NCBI GenBank assembly: GCA_004335635.1
Contig: QAXH01004600.1
Location: 55,115 to 119,114 of the forward strand
Length of the DNA: 64,000 bases
Direction of reading: 5' to 3'
Origin: Chloromonas sp. AAM2
Lineage: Eukaryota > Chlorophyta > Chlorophyceae > Chlamydomonadales > Chlamydomonadaceae
The notes under the pieces were generated by a model that saw only the letters and a program-made list of their open reading frames with translations, was not told where the DNA came from and did no database searches. Positions within the stretch are counted from its first letter, which is position 1, and the number at the start of each line of letters is the position of its first letter. A program made the position numbers and the translations under genes. Shown here in pieces: positions 36,901 to 47,093 of this stretch.

Positions 36901-39900
36901 ATGCATTGTTCACCGTACGTCACTCTACCTTGCTGCCTGCGTTGAGCTGCAGGGGTTGTCCGCCCTTGAGCATAGAGGTGCGAATCTCTGGACCCTTAAT
37001 GCTGCGGAGAACAAGGGAGGCAGGGCAGCGGCGAGTCATATACGGTTTTACTCCGACAAAGAATGTTCCGACAAAGTATGCACAGAGATTACGTCAGGGG
37101 GGCCCACATGCACTGAGTGCGAACGCTAGCAAGCCATGCAAGGTAAGAGGCTGGATACTGAAAAGAAAAAAGAAAGCACAAGTGCCTCGCAGCACCCGTG
37201 CTATCAGGCCACAGAGTCACGTTATACAGAGCGTGTGGGCCACTGTGCAGCGCTCGGTGTCCCACCTGCACATGAGTGCGGGCCTGGGTGTGTACAGGCA
37301 TGCCCCGGAGCCCGGCTTGGCCTTGGCATCCACCACCCCTTTCCAGGAAGACATGATGGACTGGACTTGGTCCTGCAAACAAGGGCATGTGTGGCTCGGT
37401 ACTGGCAGGTTGTAGTGGCACCATTGCACGATCATGTGAAGCTTGGCAGGCTCAGGCTGTGAGGCGGTGGTGCTGAGTGCAAACCCTGAACGTGTGTTCT
37501 AATGATGAGGCTATCGCATTGACGGAACCACACCACAGACGTGCGAGCGGGGACGTACCAGGCCATCGCAGAGTGACATGTTGATTCGCACGATGCTGAC
37601 ACCCTTGTCGATTAGCATGCTCAGGACGTCGGGTGACCAGCTGGAGGGCCCAAGGGTGGCAATAATCTTTGTCCTGAACACAGGCAGCAGCATGACAAAC
37701 TTCTCTCATCTTGGGGTAGTGGAAGTGTCTCTGAAGGGAATACGACGATGGTGCATGACGGTATCGTGATCAAGATGAACTGAAATGGGCTGCCACAGTG
37801 TGAGCTCCTGCTACCGTCTGATGTCCCACTTCTGTCCCTGCACTCACCCTCGGTAGTTGAACTGGGGCTTGCAGATGAGGTCATGGCCTATGCGTAGCGT
37901 CTGTACGCATGTGCTGCATGTTGTGTTGAACGGCGACTGGTAGTGCAGGAAGGTCTTCTGCAGCTTCTTCTCCATGGCAGGAGTTGGGGCCGCTGCAACA
38001 TGCATGAATAAAGTGGACAACAACATTCCAATTGACAGAACACCATAACATCTCGGTAACAAACCAACGCTGCCGTAACACTAGCCAGCTGGCACTCTGA
38101 CATTTCACTCAAGAAACAAGTACACAGGTCAGCTGTTCTAGCCCACATGCCGGATTACTGTATGAACGGCCACATGAATCAAGTGCATGCATGTCAGCCG
38201 TTCCAGCTCGCACGATTGATTTCATAGGCCAGCTGCCAGAGCCTTGCATGCGAAGCCTAGTGCCACACCGCTCAATACTGCTATAACAGCAGCGAGCTGG
38301 AAACCATTCCACACAAAAGCGCCCAACCGAGACTTATCAAGCCAACTCGGTACAAGCTGGGATGGAAAATGACCAGATCTCAGGGTTCCAAGTGCGTAAA
38401 AACGAACGTCTTCCCTATCCAAAAGTTTGTGTCAACTGATGCACGTTTCCTGCCCACGTGGCCCACTGCCCTTGTCACGTGTCTCAGACCCTGATGTAAA
38501 CAATTATTTCTTCAAAACAAGTATTTCTGAACATGTCTAGATAGATGGATATGTATAGATAGGTGGACCGAACTCACCAGGTGATTCATTGGCCTGCACC
38601 ATGAGCTCTGGCATGTCGTCCGCCCACAGCTTATCGGACCCACTCAGCATCAGCACGTGCTTGCCATCCCACAGGACACCGTGCGTCCTGCAAACACCAG
38701 TTGCACATCGTTGCCATCTGCTACCTTGACGACACAAGGGTGGCCATCAAAAGGCAGAGCTGCTTAAGAGACCAGTGTCTGGGCGCTGACAGAACAGGTA
38801 CTTGAGATACATTGCACCGACAGTGTCAGCATATCTCAATGACTGAGCTGCAGTGTTCAGGACACTCTCACTGGAGCACCTTGACCTCACCGCTGCATGG
38901 GCGTGCATCAACAACCACGAACTTGCAAACAGGAGTAAAGTAATTGAAAGGCTCTGGAGATACTCTACACGGACAACTGTGCAGTGTGCGACTCAGCACA
39001 CATCAGAATCGTTGACTGAGATGCTCAAGACCTTGCCCCTGGCTTCTACCCAGCGCACCTTGCATACTCCACAGCCGCCTTGACAGCCTCCTTCTTATCC
39101 ATGGAATTACCATTGGGTAGATGCATGGGGTAGATGCCAAAGCGCGGCGCCGCGCCCCTCAGCACGTGCTCCTGATCGCAGGCCACCACCACGGGGCAGC
39201 AGGGCCGGTACTTGGCCACGAGGTCGGCAGCCAGGCCAGTATGGGTGAAGACAATGATCAGACACCCTGAACAGAGGCATTGACGTGCATTGTTCGGGTT
39301 CTGGGCTGGGCTGATGAACGACCCACGCGAGTGCAGGGGCGCAAACGGATCAGTACACTTCCTGCTCCTATGCGTTTCCTCATATCTCTCGAACTGGTCC
39401 TGCCCATGGCTTCTAGCAGAACTCGCGCAGTGAGCGACGCGTGCAGCCCCTTGCCCTCTGCCCAGGCAACACTCCACCTTCGGAACTCATCCCACCATAC
39501 TCGGTGAGTAGACCTTGCAATGCCCCGGCCCGTTGCCTAGTCTCACTCCTCTTGTGGACTTTCACTAGGCCCTTTCCTTCTCAGCTGTTGTCATCTCCTT
39601 TTCCCCCCACTCTCACCCTCAGTAGCATCCAGCACCCCATCTGAGTTGCTGTCCAGCATGAAGAGCACCGCTGCCTTGGACACGCTGGCAAAGGTGGCCT
39701 CCAGGCCCGTCAGTGGGCCCGCACGCCGGTTGTTGCTGCAAAGGGCAAGCCAGGGACAACATAAATACACCCGAGTACAGTAGACATGAATGATTGGCAA
39801 AGGCGGCCATGGCCGTGCGTGTGGCGACAACTTTGAGTGCGAAAGGCACATGGCTGAAGTCTTTGGAACGACAAGTTGCAATTTTGGCCAAGGCATTTGA

Positions 39901-42900
39901 GTCAAAAAACGAGCCAGACTACCCTCATTCCAATCTTGTGATGAGTTTTGACACAACTTCTTGTGGATGCAGGGGGTAATGCATATGTTCTGATGGCCGA
40001 CCGTGAGCGCAGGTAGCAGTGTAGGTGCCTCAGGGTGTGAGTGAGTGAGTGTATAGTGGTGGTCCCACCTGAACACGCTGATCCAGTCCAGCTGCCTGCT
40101 GTAGTCCAGCCCCAGCTCAGCAGACTCCACAATGGAGGCCATGGTGGACACGGCCAGGTCGGGCCACTGACCATTGGCACTCTCACCTACGCATGAATCA
40201 GAATCGCTACATCGGCAATTGTATGTATGCATGCATATGACAAGAGCAATTGACTGTATGCATGCGCATGCGACAGGGCAGAGCATTCTCATCGTGAACC
40301 ATTGCTGACTGTAGCTAGGTAGATAGGTAGGCAGAGCCGCTACTGACGCTGCTTTATGCATGCATAAGCTTCAGGGCGGAGAATGGTGGTTGAGGGTGAG
40401 TGCCTAATGCTATGTGCTTGTCACTAACAGTTCGTGTGCGTGGTGCAGGTGTTTGTATTGCTGGATCGTTCATAACGTGGATGCCTACCGCCATCTTGAT
40501 GGGCCTATCTGCTCAAATGGGCAGCTAAAAAGGCCGAGAAGTGCTCCACTAGTATGTGCAGTTGCTGAGATCGTGCAGGTAGCTCTGTTGACTGACCTGA
40601 CAGCATGACAGCGTCCGTGCCATCAAACACCGCATTGGCAACATCCGTCATCTCCGCCCGAGTAGGGAGTGGGTTGTTAATCATGCTCTCCAACATTTGG
40701 GTGGCGGTGATGACCAACTTGCCAGCCAGCATGCACTGCAAACACGCAACCCTCGTGGTAGTTGAAGTTGGTTTCAGAAAATGAGTTCCGTGCGAGCCAT
40801 TCCTCCGTTTGATCCTCAAACACTGCTGACTGGGCCATAACACACACATGGCAGTCCAAACAAGGTCTGTCCAAGGTTGAACGAGCAGGACCATTCCACA
40901 GCTCTTCTTCACAGTATGTGACAGCAGTCCATGACTGTTAGCACCAACAGTCTGGCTAAGCAGTGTGCTCTGGATGCCGGGCATTTGTTTGGCACTACTG
41001 CTTGTCTGGCTGCATGCAAGGCACAGCACATGCAACGCCCCCACCCCATCCAGGCTCTGCTCAAGCATGAGTAGTATTGTGTGGTGCTGCTACAAGAAGA
41101 CACACTCATGGGTTCAGCCCTTGAAGCATAGTGCAAGGCCTTTTGTGCATAACTGCAACTCATACCTTGGCAATGATCATCTTCTGGACAAGGGCGATCT
41201 TCTCAGCTGGCACCTCCATGGCCAGGTCACCACGAGCCACCATGATCCCATCCGTCTCCTGTAAAATCAACATGGGCGTTTTGAGTACGCTGGACAGGAA
41301 GGGTGGGGCTATGTTCTCTGAATGACAATGTGGACGGTTTGGAGAAACAGGTTTGACAGGAATGCGGGGTGGTGCTATGTGCTCTAAACCATGGCTGGTT
41401 GGCTGGCCGGTTATGGCTGGCTGGCTGATGCTGCACTGTGCACTGAGGCAGCTTGTTAAGGTGGTATTGCAGCTTCATGTTGAGCACACACCTGGATGAT
41501 CCCATCGATGTTGCGAAGTCCAGCTTCATTCTCAATTTTGCTGATGATCTTGATGTTTTGGCCTCCTGCCTCGCTCAGCACCTGGCGGATCATCCGCACA
41601 TCGTCCGCATGCTGCACGCACACAGGGGCGAGCAGCCAGCAACCACATGTCAGCTCTCCCGATGAGAGGCATGAACTTCACTCAATCCACATCATGGGTG
41701 ATTGAAGACTGCAGATTGTGCCAAAGAATCGTGCCTGCCATGCTAATGCGTACATGGGGGTGCTGGGCAGCGTAAGCACTGATTGTGTTGACCACATCGC
41801 CTGCAACAGTTGGTTCCCTAAATCGACCGAGGACTGGCACTCCAAACTTGTCAGTTGTGAAACTTGCCAAATCAGTACCTGCCTTTGGGAATCACATGGG
41901 GATACCATTGCCACTTGACATGGAAATCAACGACCACACAAGCGACAACCTTCAGCCCTTGCAACTTACCTGTACAAATGACGCAGCAATGAAGTCCATG
42001 CTGTTCTTGCATGCAAACTTCTGCACGTCCAGGATGTCGTTGGGTGCCAGAACAGGCAGGTCCACGTGCACGCCTGGCAGGTTGCAGTTCTTGCGCTGGC
42101 CCAGGGTGTGAGAGTTGATCACCTGCAAGCACACAACCACAGTGCAGGTTGCGGTGGTGACCAACTCGTCTTTGTGAAAAGTGGGGAAAATGGTAATGGG
42201 TGAGCAGCACACCTGCAGGAGCATGTGGTTCTCCATGCTCCGGTTGTCAAAGGTTGCATGCACGAGCATGCAGTGCCCCATTCCCACTGCACGATCACCA
42301 GGTCTGCTGCTTCCTCCGCACCACTGCAACGCATGCTTCCAGTACCAATGCGCCTTCCAGGCTCCATACCTGGCCCAGCCATGCTTCCTGTTGTTGGGTG
42401 TTCCAATCATTGAATGCTGCTAAAGTCTATCCTTTCCGCTGCTCACAGCTTGCCCTGCCCCGTCCATAACCTTGTGCTGGACCACTTCAGGCACTGTACT
42501 TCAGGGCATCATACCTTGCCCTTGAGCTCCCGGTCGTTCAGGATCGAAATGACCTCAATGCTGATGGCACCGTCAGCGATTAGGATGATGTTGCCTGGCT
42601 TGACGCTCTGGCAGAGCTTGGCATAGGAAAGGCCAATCTTGGTCTCACCTGGGGCAAGGAAGCATGTGCAACAACTTGCTTGCTAAAACAGTGTCAACCA
42701 ATATGTTACTGGTTGTCACATGGCCTTCTGTCCTGGGAGGACCGCTCAGTGGGGGCAAGAGCAGGAGGGGGAACAAGCAGCACAACTGACAAAGTGTGCA
42801 GCAGTCAGTTAACTCACCCACATGCCACATGCTAGCAATGTGCAGACCAAGATGCATGGTTTGGCACGGCTGAGGCTCGTCTTCCCTGGTGAAGTTTGTA

Positions 42901-45451
42901 TCCTTACCTGCTGCCTCATCCTTGAATCCTTCCCATTGCGTGTATTCATCCCCGGCTGCGTAAACAATGATGTCCTGTCCTGCCTCCAGGCTGATGTCCT
43001 TGCCACCGCGCAGCATGGCAGTCCGCACCTGCGCCCACAAAGGTGCAGCCATCAAAGCGTCGGCGCTGCCATCACAAATGTATACATTCAAATGAATGTA
43101 GTCATGGTACAGATCGTATGGATAAGCTGCCACTGTTGTTGCCATCGGCTGTCAGCCAGTAACAGGTAGTGCGGAGTCAGGCAGTCATGCAGGCAAACTG
43201 CTGGATAATGCATGCATGCGCTGGACTTTGTCGCCATACAAAAACCACATGTGTGCCTGACCAGGTTGTGACTCCTGCTATCTACAATACCTGTGCATGG
43301 GATGCAAAGCTGTAACAAGCCTAGGGCTTGTCGCATCGGGCAGCCTCTCAAGTGCATGAATACTACACATGATGCGTCCTTACCTCTGGGCCCTTGGTAT
43401 CCAGCAGCAGCCCCACTGTCTTGTCCTTGGCCTTGATCACCTGCATTGGTATTCGTGCACTGAGCTCTCAGTGTAAGTCTTGGCATCACCTGACAGTCTG
43501 CAGGTTTTCATCGTATGCATTCACTCAAAAGGAAGAATAAGCATCAGGCTCCATGAGAATGCGTAATATTTCACGCAATCACATGCTCTTTACTTTTCTG
43601 GTCCAAGAGTCTTCTTCACCTCTCCTTACCTTTCTCAGCCTGTCCAGCACCTCCTGGTGCCCAGCGTGTGTGCCATGGCTGAAGTTGAACCGGGCGACGT
43701 TCATGCCCGCATCCAACAGCTTCCCAAGACCCTCCTCGCTCCAGGAAGCAGGGCCCATGGTACACACAATCTTGACCTTCCGGTCCATAGGCACTTCCTG
43801 TGCAGATGTACACCAAGGGCCATGGTTGCCTATGTGTAAAACCTTAAACAGACTAAACCTTGCAGAATCTCAAACCTTGTTAAACGAGAATTATCTGCAC
43901 CTGCTCTCAACACGATGCCTTGTGTCTCGTGCTTCCAACAGTTCTCTGCTGGCCTGTCGTTTTATTCCAACGTCATGTGCACAGCTTGTACAGTGCAATG
44001 GCTGACTTCCTGCATACAATATGGGTCGTGCCTGCAGTCTTAAACAGCTAGCCGTGGTGTTCAGTGGATTCTGCCCGAAAATGGGCCTTTAAGAACTGCA
44101 CCTCTGCCCACCAAGGTTCAGAGGCTGAAGTTCAGTGTAATATCATGGCTATTTGATAGCTGTGATGGCACGCAACACGTAGATGAAGTCAAGCATTTAA
44201 TTGTCACCAACCTTGAAGATGGTGGTTGGGCTGATGCGTGTGACTCGCTCCAAGACAGTGTCTGGCGTCCTGCACACACACATTTACAAACATGCACATC
44301 AAGTCTAATGCCTTGGGCAGGCTCTGTCTCACATGCAAACCTGCCTCACCGCACCCCTTCTGGGTAAGTTGACCATGACTCACCTCTCTGGAGGTATAAT
44401 CGAAACAGGCCGGTACTCAGGTAGCCAGTCTGCTGCTTGCTGAACCTTAAGAGCAGCTGCAGCCACCTCACGCTTGTGGAATTCCTCCTTGAGATCATCA
44501 TGCGACTGCGTGCCGCAGACAGGACCGGCATTGGCCTTCTTTCCGGCATGCAAGGTTTATGCAAGGATTTACGGAACCAGATGATTCATACCTGAGCCTT
44601 GTGTCTCTACCATACCTGAACTCGCTCCAATCTGCTTTTCGTCTCTGTCAATGCCTTTTCGTTCAGCGCCTTGTGCGATGCGATCGTGTCCACATCCCGA
44701 ACGCTCCTGCCTCTGCTTTTGCCTGCAATCAGGGGATTGCCGTCCGATACGCCATTGCTTGTGGAACCATCGGGCTGAGCCTTGTCTGAACGCTTCTCCC
44801 TCCCATGGGAATTCCCCATCGGTGGAGCTGGAACAGGAGGATCAACCCGTAATCAGGATGGAATCCGAAACCCTTGACAATCAATGCCGGACTGATGGAC
44901 GGTGTGTCAGCCAGCTGTGAAAGCACTGTGCGATGAAACTCTGATTCCAAGCTATCAAAGGGTTCAAGTACGAATCAGTCGTGGCCAACAGACCAACCGT
45001 TCTTGATGATTCAAAAGTACTTCATCGATTTTCGACACTCATGTGCAGCCGGCAAAGCAATCGGCAAACAAAAGGAAAACATATCCATGTATGCTCCCGG
45101 CTTACCTCGTTGTGTGCCACGCACATCTTCAATGGTCATCGTAGAAGTTGACGTGGGCTCCCGGCATTGAACCACATGGCTGGAATGCGTGGCCACCTGT
45201 TGCAACCCTGTGTTGGGCAACACCAGTGGCAGGAGACGAGGCTGAGAGGCAGAACTTGTCTGGCCATGTTGTGATGACCAGGCCCATGACTGAGGTGGTC
45301 CATAACTGGGCCCATGACTAAGTTGGCTGGTGCCAATGAGCTTGAAACCGTGAAGTCGAGCGTAAATTTTGTTAAAAATGGGGTCTGCTGACGACCTGGG
45401 AATGCCATTTGGAATGAAGTTGGACGAGGGCACGACCTTGAACAGCAGCAT
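22917..45451 (-). CDS. PYK: Four-module (tetra-domain) pyruvate kinase polyprotein
   Basis: Pyruvate kinase converts phosphoenolpyruvate and ADP to pyruvate and ATP. This gene reads as one frame of 7212 bases (2403 residues) over 54 exons. Every donor/acceptor pair is GT-AG and every phase matches, with no stop. Order: an N-terminal region of about 257 residues without pyruvate kinase similarity (exons 45451-45106, 44827-44616, 44538-44384, 44269-44212), then four kinase modules starting near residues 264, 819, 1350 and 1890. Module exons are listed in their own entries. The linkers ([39 protein letters not shown]) run straight from one module into the next inside or across coding exons, so separate genes are unlikely. 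The start is uncertain: ATG 45451 opens a long exon that joins in phase to exon 2, while ATG 44819 is a later in-frame alternative. No transit peptide is obvious, so a cytosolic place is the default guess. I recall that chlorophycean PYK1 models may also be multi-domain; I could not verify this. Confidence 0.88.
28045..28113. repeat. Two-copy 36-bp tandem repeat in a pyruvate kinase intron
   Basis: GGCACGACATGGTTATT followed by (G/T)AACATGC(A/G)TGGTA occurs twice in a row, between exons 43 and 44. Confidence 0.8.
28171..32562 (-). other. Pyruvate kinase module 3 (active-site residues intact)
   Basis: Exons: 32562-32392, 32020-31825, 31541-31459, 31259-31152, 30955-30843, 30707-30545, 30311-30140, 29936-29845, 29599-29476, 29275-29103, 28889-28779, 28299-28171. 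Residues about 1350-1889 plus the linker to module 4. Intact: [35 protein letters not shown] (the Asn after the metal Glu is Ser), [31 protein letters not shown]. It lacks two introns found in modules 1 and 4 (after the RLRK and DTKGPE segments), so that region is one exon of 196 bases here. Confidence 0.87.
32827..37673 (-). other. Pyruvate kinase module 2 (degenerate, probable pseudoenzyme)
   Basis: Exons: 37673-37559, 37372-37266, 37001-36929, 36701-36590, 36363-36287, 36065-35945, 35541-35444, 35250-35134, 34872-34772, 34498-34396, 34134-33910, 33627-33511, 33162-33083, 32971-32827. Residues about 819-1349. The fold is traceable ([47 protein letters not shown]). The active-site positions have changed: NFSHG is NMSLCDG, DTKGPE is SIKGPE, SKIEN is TQIDN (catalytic Lys to Gln), ARGDLG is SRNHLG (metal Asp to His), ATQMLESM is AAQLLDSM. 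All frames remain open, so the module is kept as protein despite losing catalysis. A structural or regulatory role in the polyprotein is inferred. Confidence 0.85.
37088..37202 (+). repeat. Dispersed repeat family B, copy 1
   Basis: Its reverse complement recurs at 51733-51845 with roughly 85-90 percent identity by eye. Shared blocks include ATTACGTCAGGGGGGC, AAGCCATGCAAG and GAGGCTGGATACTGAAAAG. It lies in the intron between pyruvate kinase exons 19 and 20. Confidence 0.8.
37848..43797 (-). other. Pyruvate kinase module 1 (active-site residues intact, EF-hand-like insert)
   Basis: Exons: 43797-43630, 43440-43384, 43028-42908, 42648-42515, 42122-41970, 41611-41492, 41258-41166, 40735-40597, 40186-40069, 39735-39617, 39266-39059, 38687-38578, 37992-37848. 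Residues about 264-818. Key motifs are intact: [10 protein letters not shown] (substrate and nucleotide contacts), [10 protein letters not shown] (K+ site), [18 protein letters not shown] (catalytic Lys and metal Glu), [10 protein letters not shown] (metal Asp), [10 protein letters not shown]. The usual ETASGKFP becomes ESANGQWP. In the C-terminal domain, between SKAAV and [10 protein letters not shown], there is an extra segment whose 12 residues [12 protein letters not shown] match an EF-hand loop. I expect this module to be catalytic. Confidence 0.85.
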
Positions 45452-46113
45452 GCACACAGCCGACTGGGAGGACTTCCACTCGTGCACTTGCTAGTGGTAT
45501 CGTGGGAGTGGCAGCTTAATATGTTCTGATGGTTCTTGGCTGTGACAGGGCCTAGGATAAGCGATTACCAAGGCCAGGAAGCTGGTGAGCACAGGGCCCT
45601 CGATAAGTGATATAACTAGTAGACATGATAGAATGGCAGCCATCTGGCACGCAGTGGAAGCTCAAGCTGCAGCTCTCAAACAATGCTGCCTGTCAGTTTG
45701 TGGCATTGATGAGCCTTGTGGTAGGCTGGCAGAGGATGACTGGACACGAACGTTAAATCTTTATGTCAGGCAAAACTGGTAAGAAAAAGGAAACAAAAGA
45801 GTGAGTTAAATTTGTTTGATTGATTTGACATCAGGGAAGCCGTCGATGGACACGGGAAAGTTGTTCAAAAACAAAGATGTCTGCCCGTTCTGGGACAATT
45901 CTTGCTGCTTCATTGGCCATTAGTCAATACAACAGGACACATGAACAAGTAACCGCGTGAACCCGTCAAATTGTCCCAGAACTGGCAAACCTCTTTTTTG
46001 TTTTGTGGGGCGCTTTCTACGTGCTTTTTACGTGCGCGGTACATATGTGCCGTGCTCACATCCGCACGCCATTTTCTTGTCTCTTTTGCGATGGCATGGA
46101 GTTAGCGTCTTCC
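45452..46113. other. Region upstream of the pyruvate kinase gene
   Basis: It should carry the pyruvate kinase promoter (minus strand). No coding exon is recognised. It contains a MITE-like inverted repeat at 45882-45987 and, just before it, a GGGAAGCCGTC...GGACACGG block that recurs at the right window edge. Confidence 0.4.
45882..45987. mobile_element. MITE-like foldback element, 106 bp
   Basis: Ends are inverted repeats of 19 bp with one mismatch: TGCCCGTTCTGGGACAATT at 45882-45900 and the complement of TGCCAGTTCTGGGACAATT at 45969-45987. There is no coding capacity. The same end sequence recurs at 46609, 54589 and 63848, so this is a family. Confidence 0.7.
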
Positions 46114-46500
46114 TCAGCGCTTTTCGTTTGGAACGCAGGGCACGGGCCGCGAAATGAGCCATCTAAATGTTTGATGTGAGCGTTGTGTAGCATCATGCTT
46201 GAATGTCCCCACCAGAGATATCGCTCCGAATAATGCAAGTCCACTGTACAGGAGTGCATTGAAGAGCCGCGCGATTTGCACGAGGCATGCATGTAAAAGT
46301 GCAGCAGCTGCGAACTTTCTCAACTCACCACCTCGGAGCGCCTCAGAATAGGGAGCATTGACACGACGGATCCAAAACACTGAACAGCACACGAAATCAA
46401 CCACTAAACAGCACACGCTAAACGCACCGTGCCGACGCCCAGTAACCAACCCAGGACGCGCTGGCGTCCGGGAGCGAAGCGGTGAATATCGGATCCGCAT
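46114..46500 (-). CDS. Possible small two-helix membrane protein (weak)
   Basis: An ATG-initiated frame of 128 codons with an Arg-rich start and two hydrophobic stretches: AFSVCCLVVDFVCCSVFWI, and a longer one from KFAAAALLHACLV to LALFGAISLVGTF. Such composition is unusual for random frames here. A GTGAGT donor sits inside the frame after EALRGG, so it may really be a first exon of a spliced gene. No homology is recognised. It would be divergent from the thioredoxin-like gene at 47094. Confidence 0.3.
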   Translation of the reverse strand: MRIRYSPLRSRTPARPGLVTGRRHGAFSVCCLVVDFVCCSVFWIRRVNAPYSEALRGGELRKFAAAALLHACLVQIARLFNALLYSGLALFGAISLVGTFKHDATQRSHQTFRWLISRPVPCVPNEKR

Positions 46501-46608
46501 GCTGCCACGAGACTACGAGGTTTGTCAGGATGCCTTGCAGTGCTGTTTAGGCCCCAATGGGACAGATGCCGTTGGTGCCGGCAAAGCCACGGCACAATGT
46601 GGCATTCA

Positions 46609-46626
46609 CCAGTTCTGGGACAATTT
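46609..46626 (+). repeat. Solo copy of the MITE end motif
   Basis: CCAGTTCTGGGACAATTT matches the foldback-element end. No inverted partner was found nearby. Confidence 0.5.
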
Positions 46627-47093
46627 CCAAGAATGACAGTGGAGTCAGTCTGGCCTGCATGCAATCACCATGCATGCAATCAGTACGTGTCTGCCGTTAA
46701 GCCCTGCATGTTGTTTGGAACGTAAAGCTCGCAAGCGGTGCTACTGGAGTTGGACAACTGTCTCACTTTTGTAGACAGGCCCACGCCATGTTCGTTGAGC
46801 TGCTGCTGGAAGCAGTGCTCTACTGCTGCTCTCACATCTGCAGCAATGTTGCACGCAGGAATGCACTTACTTATGTGCCGGTAATCTCACACTCACCGTT
46901 ATCACCATCCGTGATCACACTCACTACCTTGGACACTCGGCGTGCGACTCCGGCTTTCAAATTCCACTCCATTTTGGGCTTGACAATAAGCGTTGGTGCT
47001 GGACGAGACGAGTTTGTTCGGCAGGTCAAACCGCAGTTCAACATGAACCACTCGAAACAAGTCTGTTGGCAGGCGTCCTGTCCTCCTCTCGCT

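Noticed and set aside
40190..40270. TGCATGCA-rich and GCATGC-rich tract as a possible regulatory site
   Set aside because: Such palindromic tracts occur all over the window (e.g. 18790-18850, 38185, 43210, 47940) and look like a genome-wide base-composition feature.
22917..45451. Four separate tandem pyruvate kinase genes
   Set aside because: Module borders lie inside coding exons or at phase-matched introns, with no stop codon, no ATG-led exon with upstream space and no intergenic gap. One gene fits better, though only RNA data can prove it.
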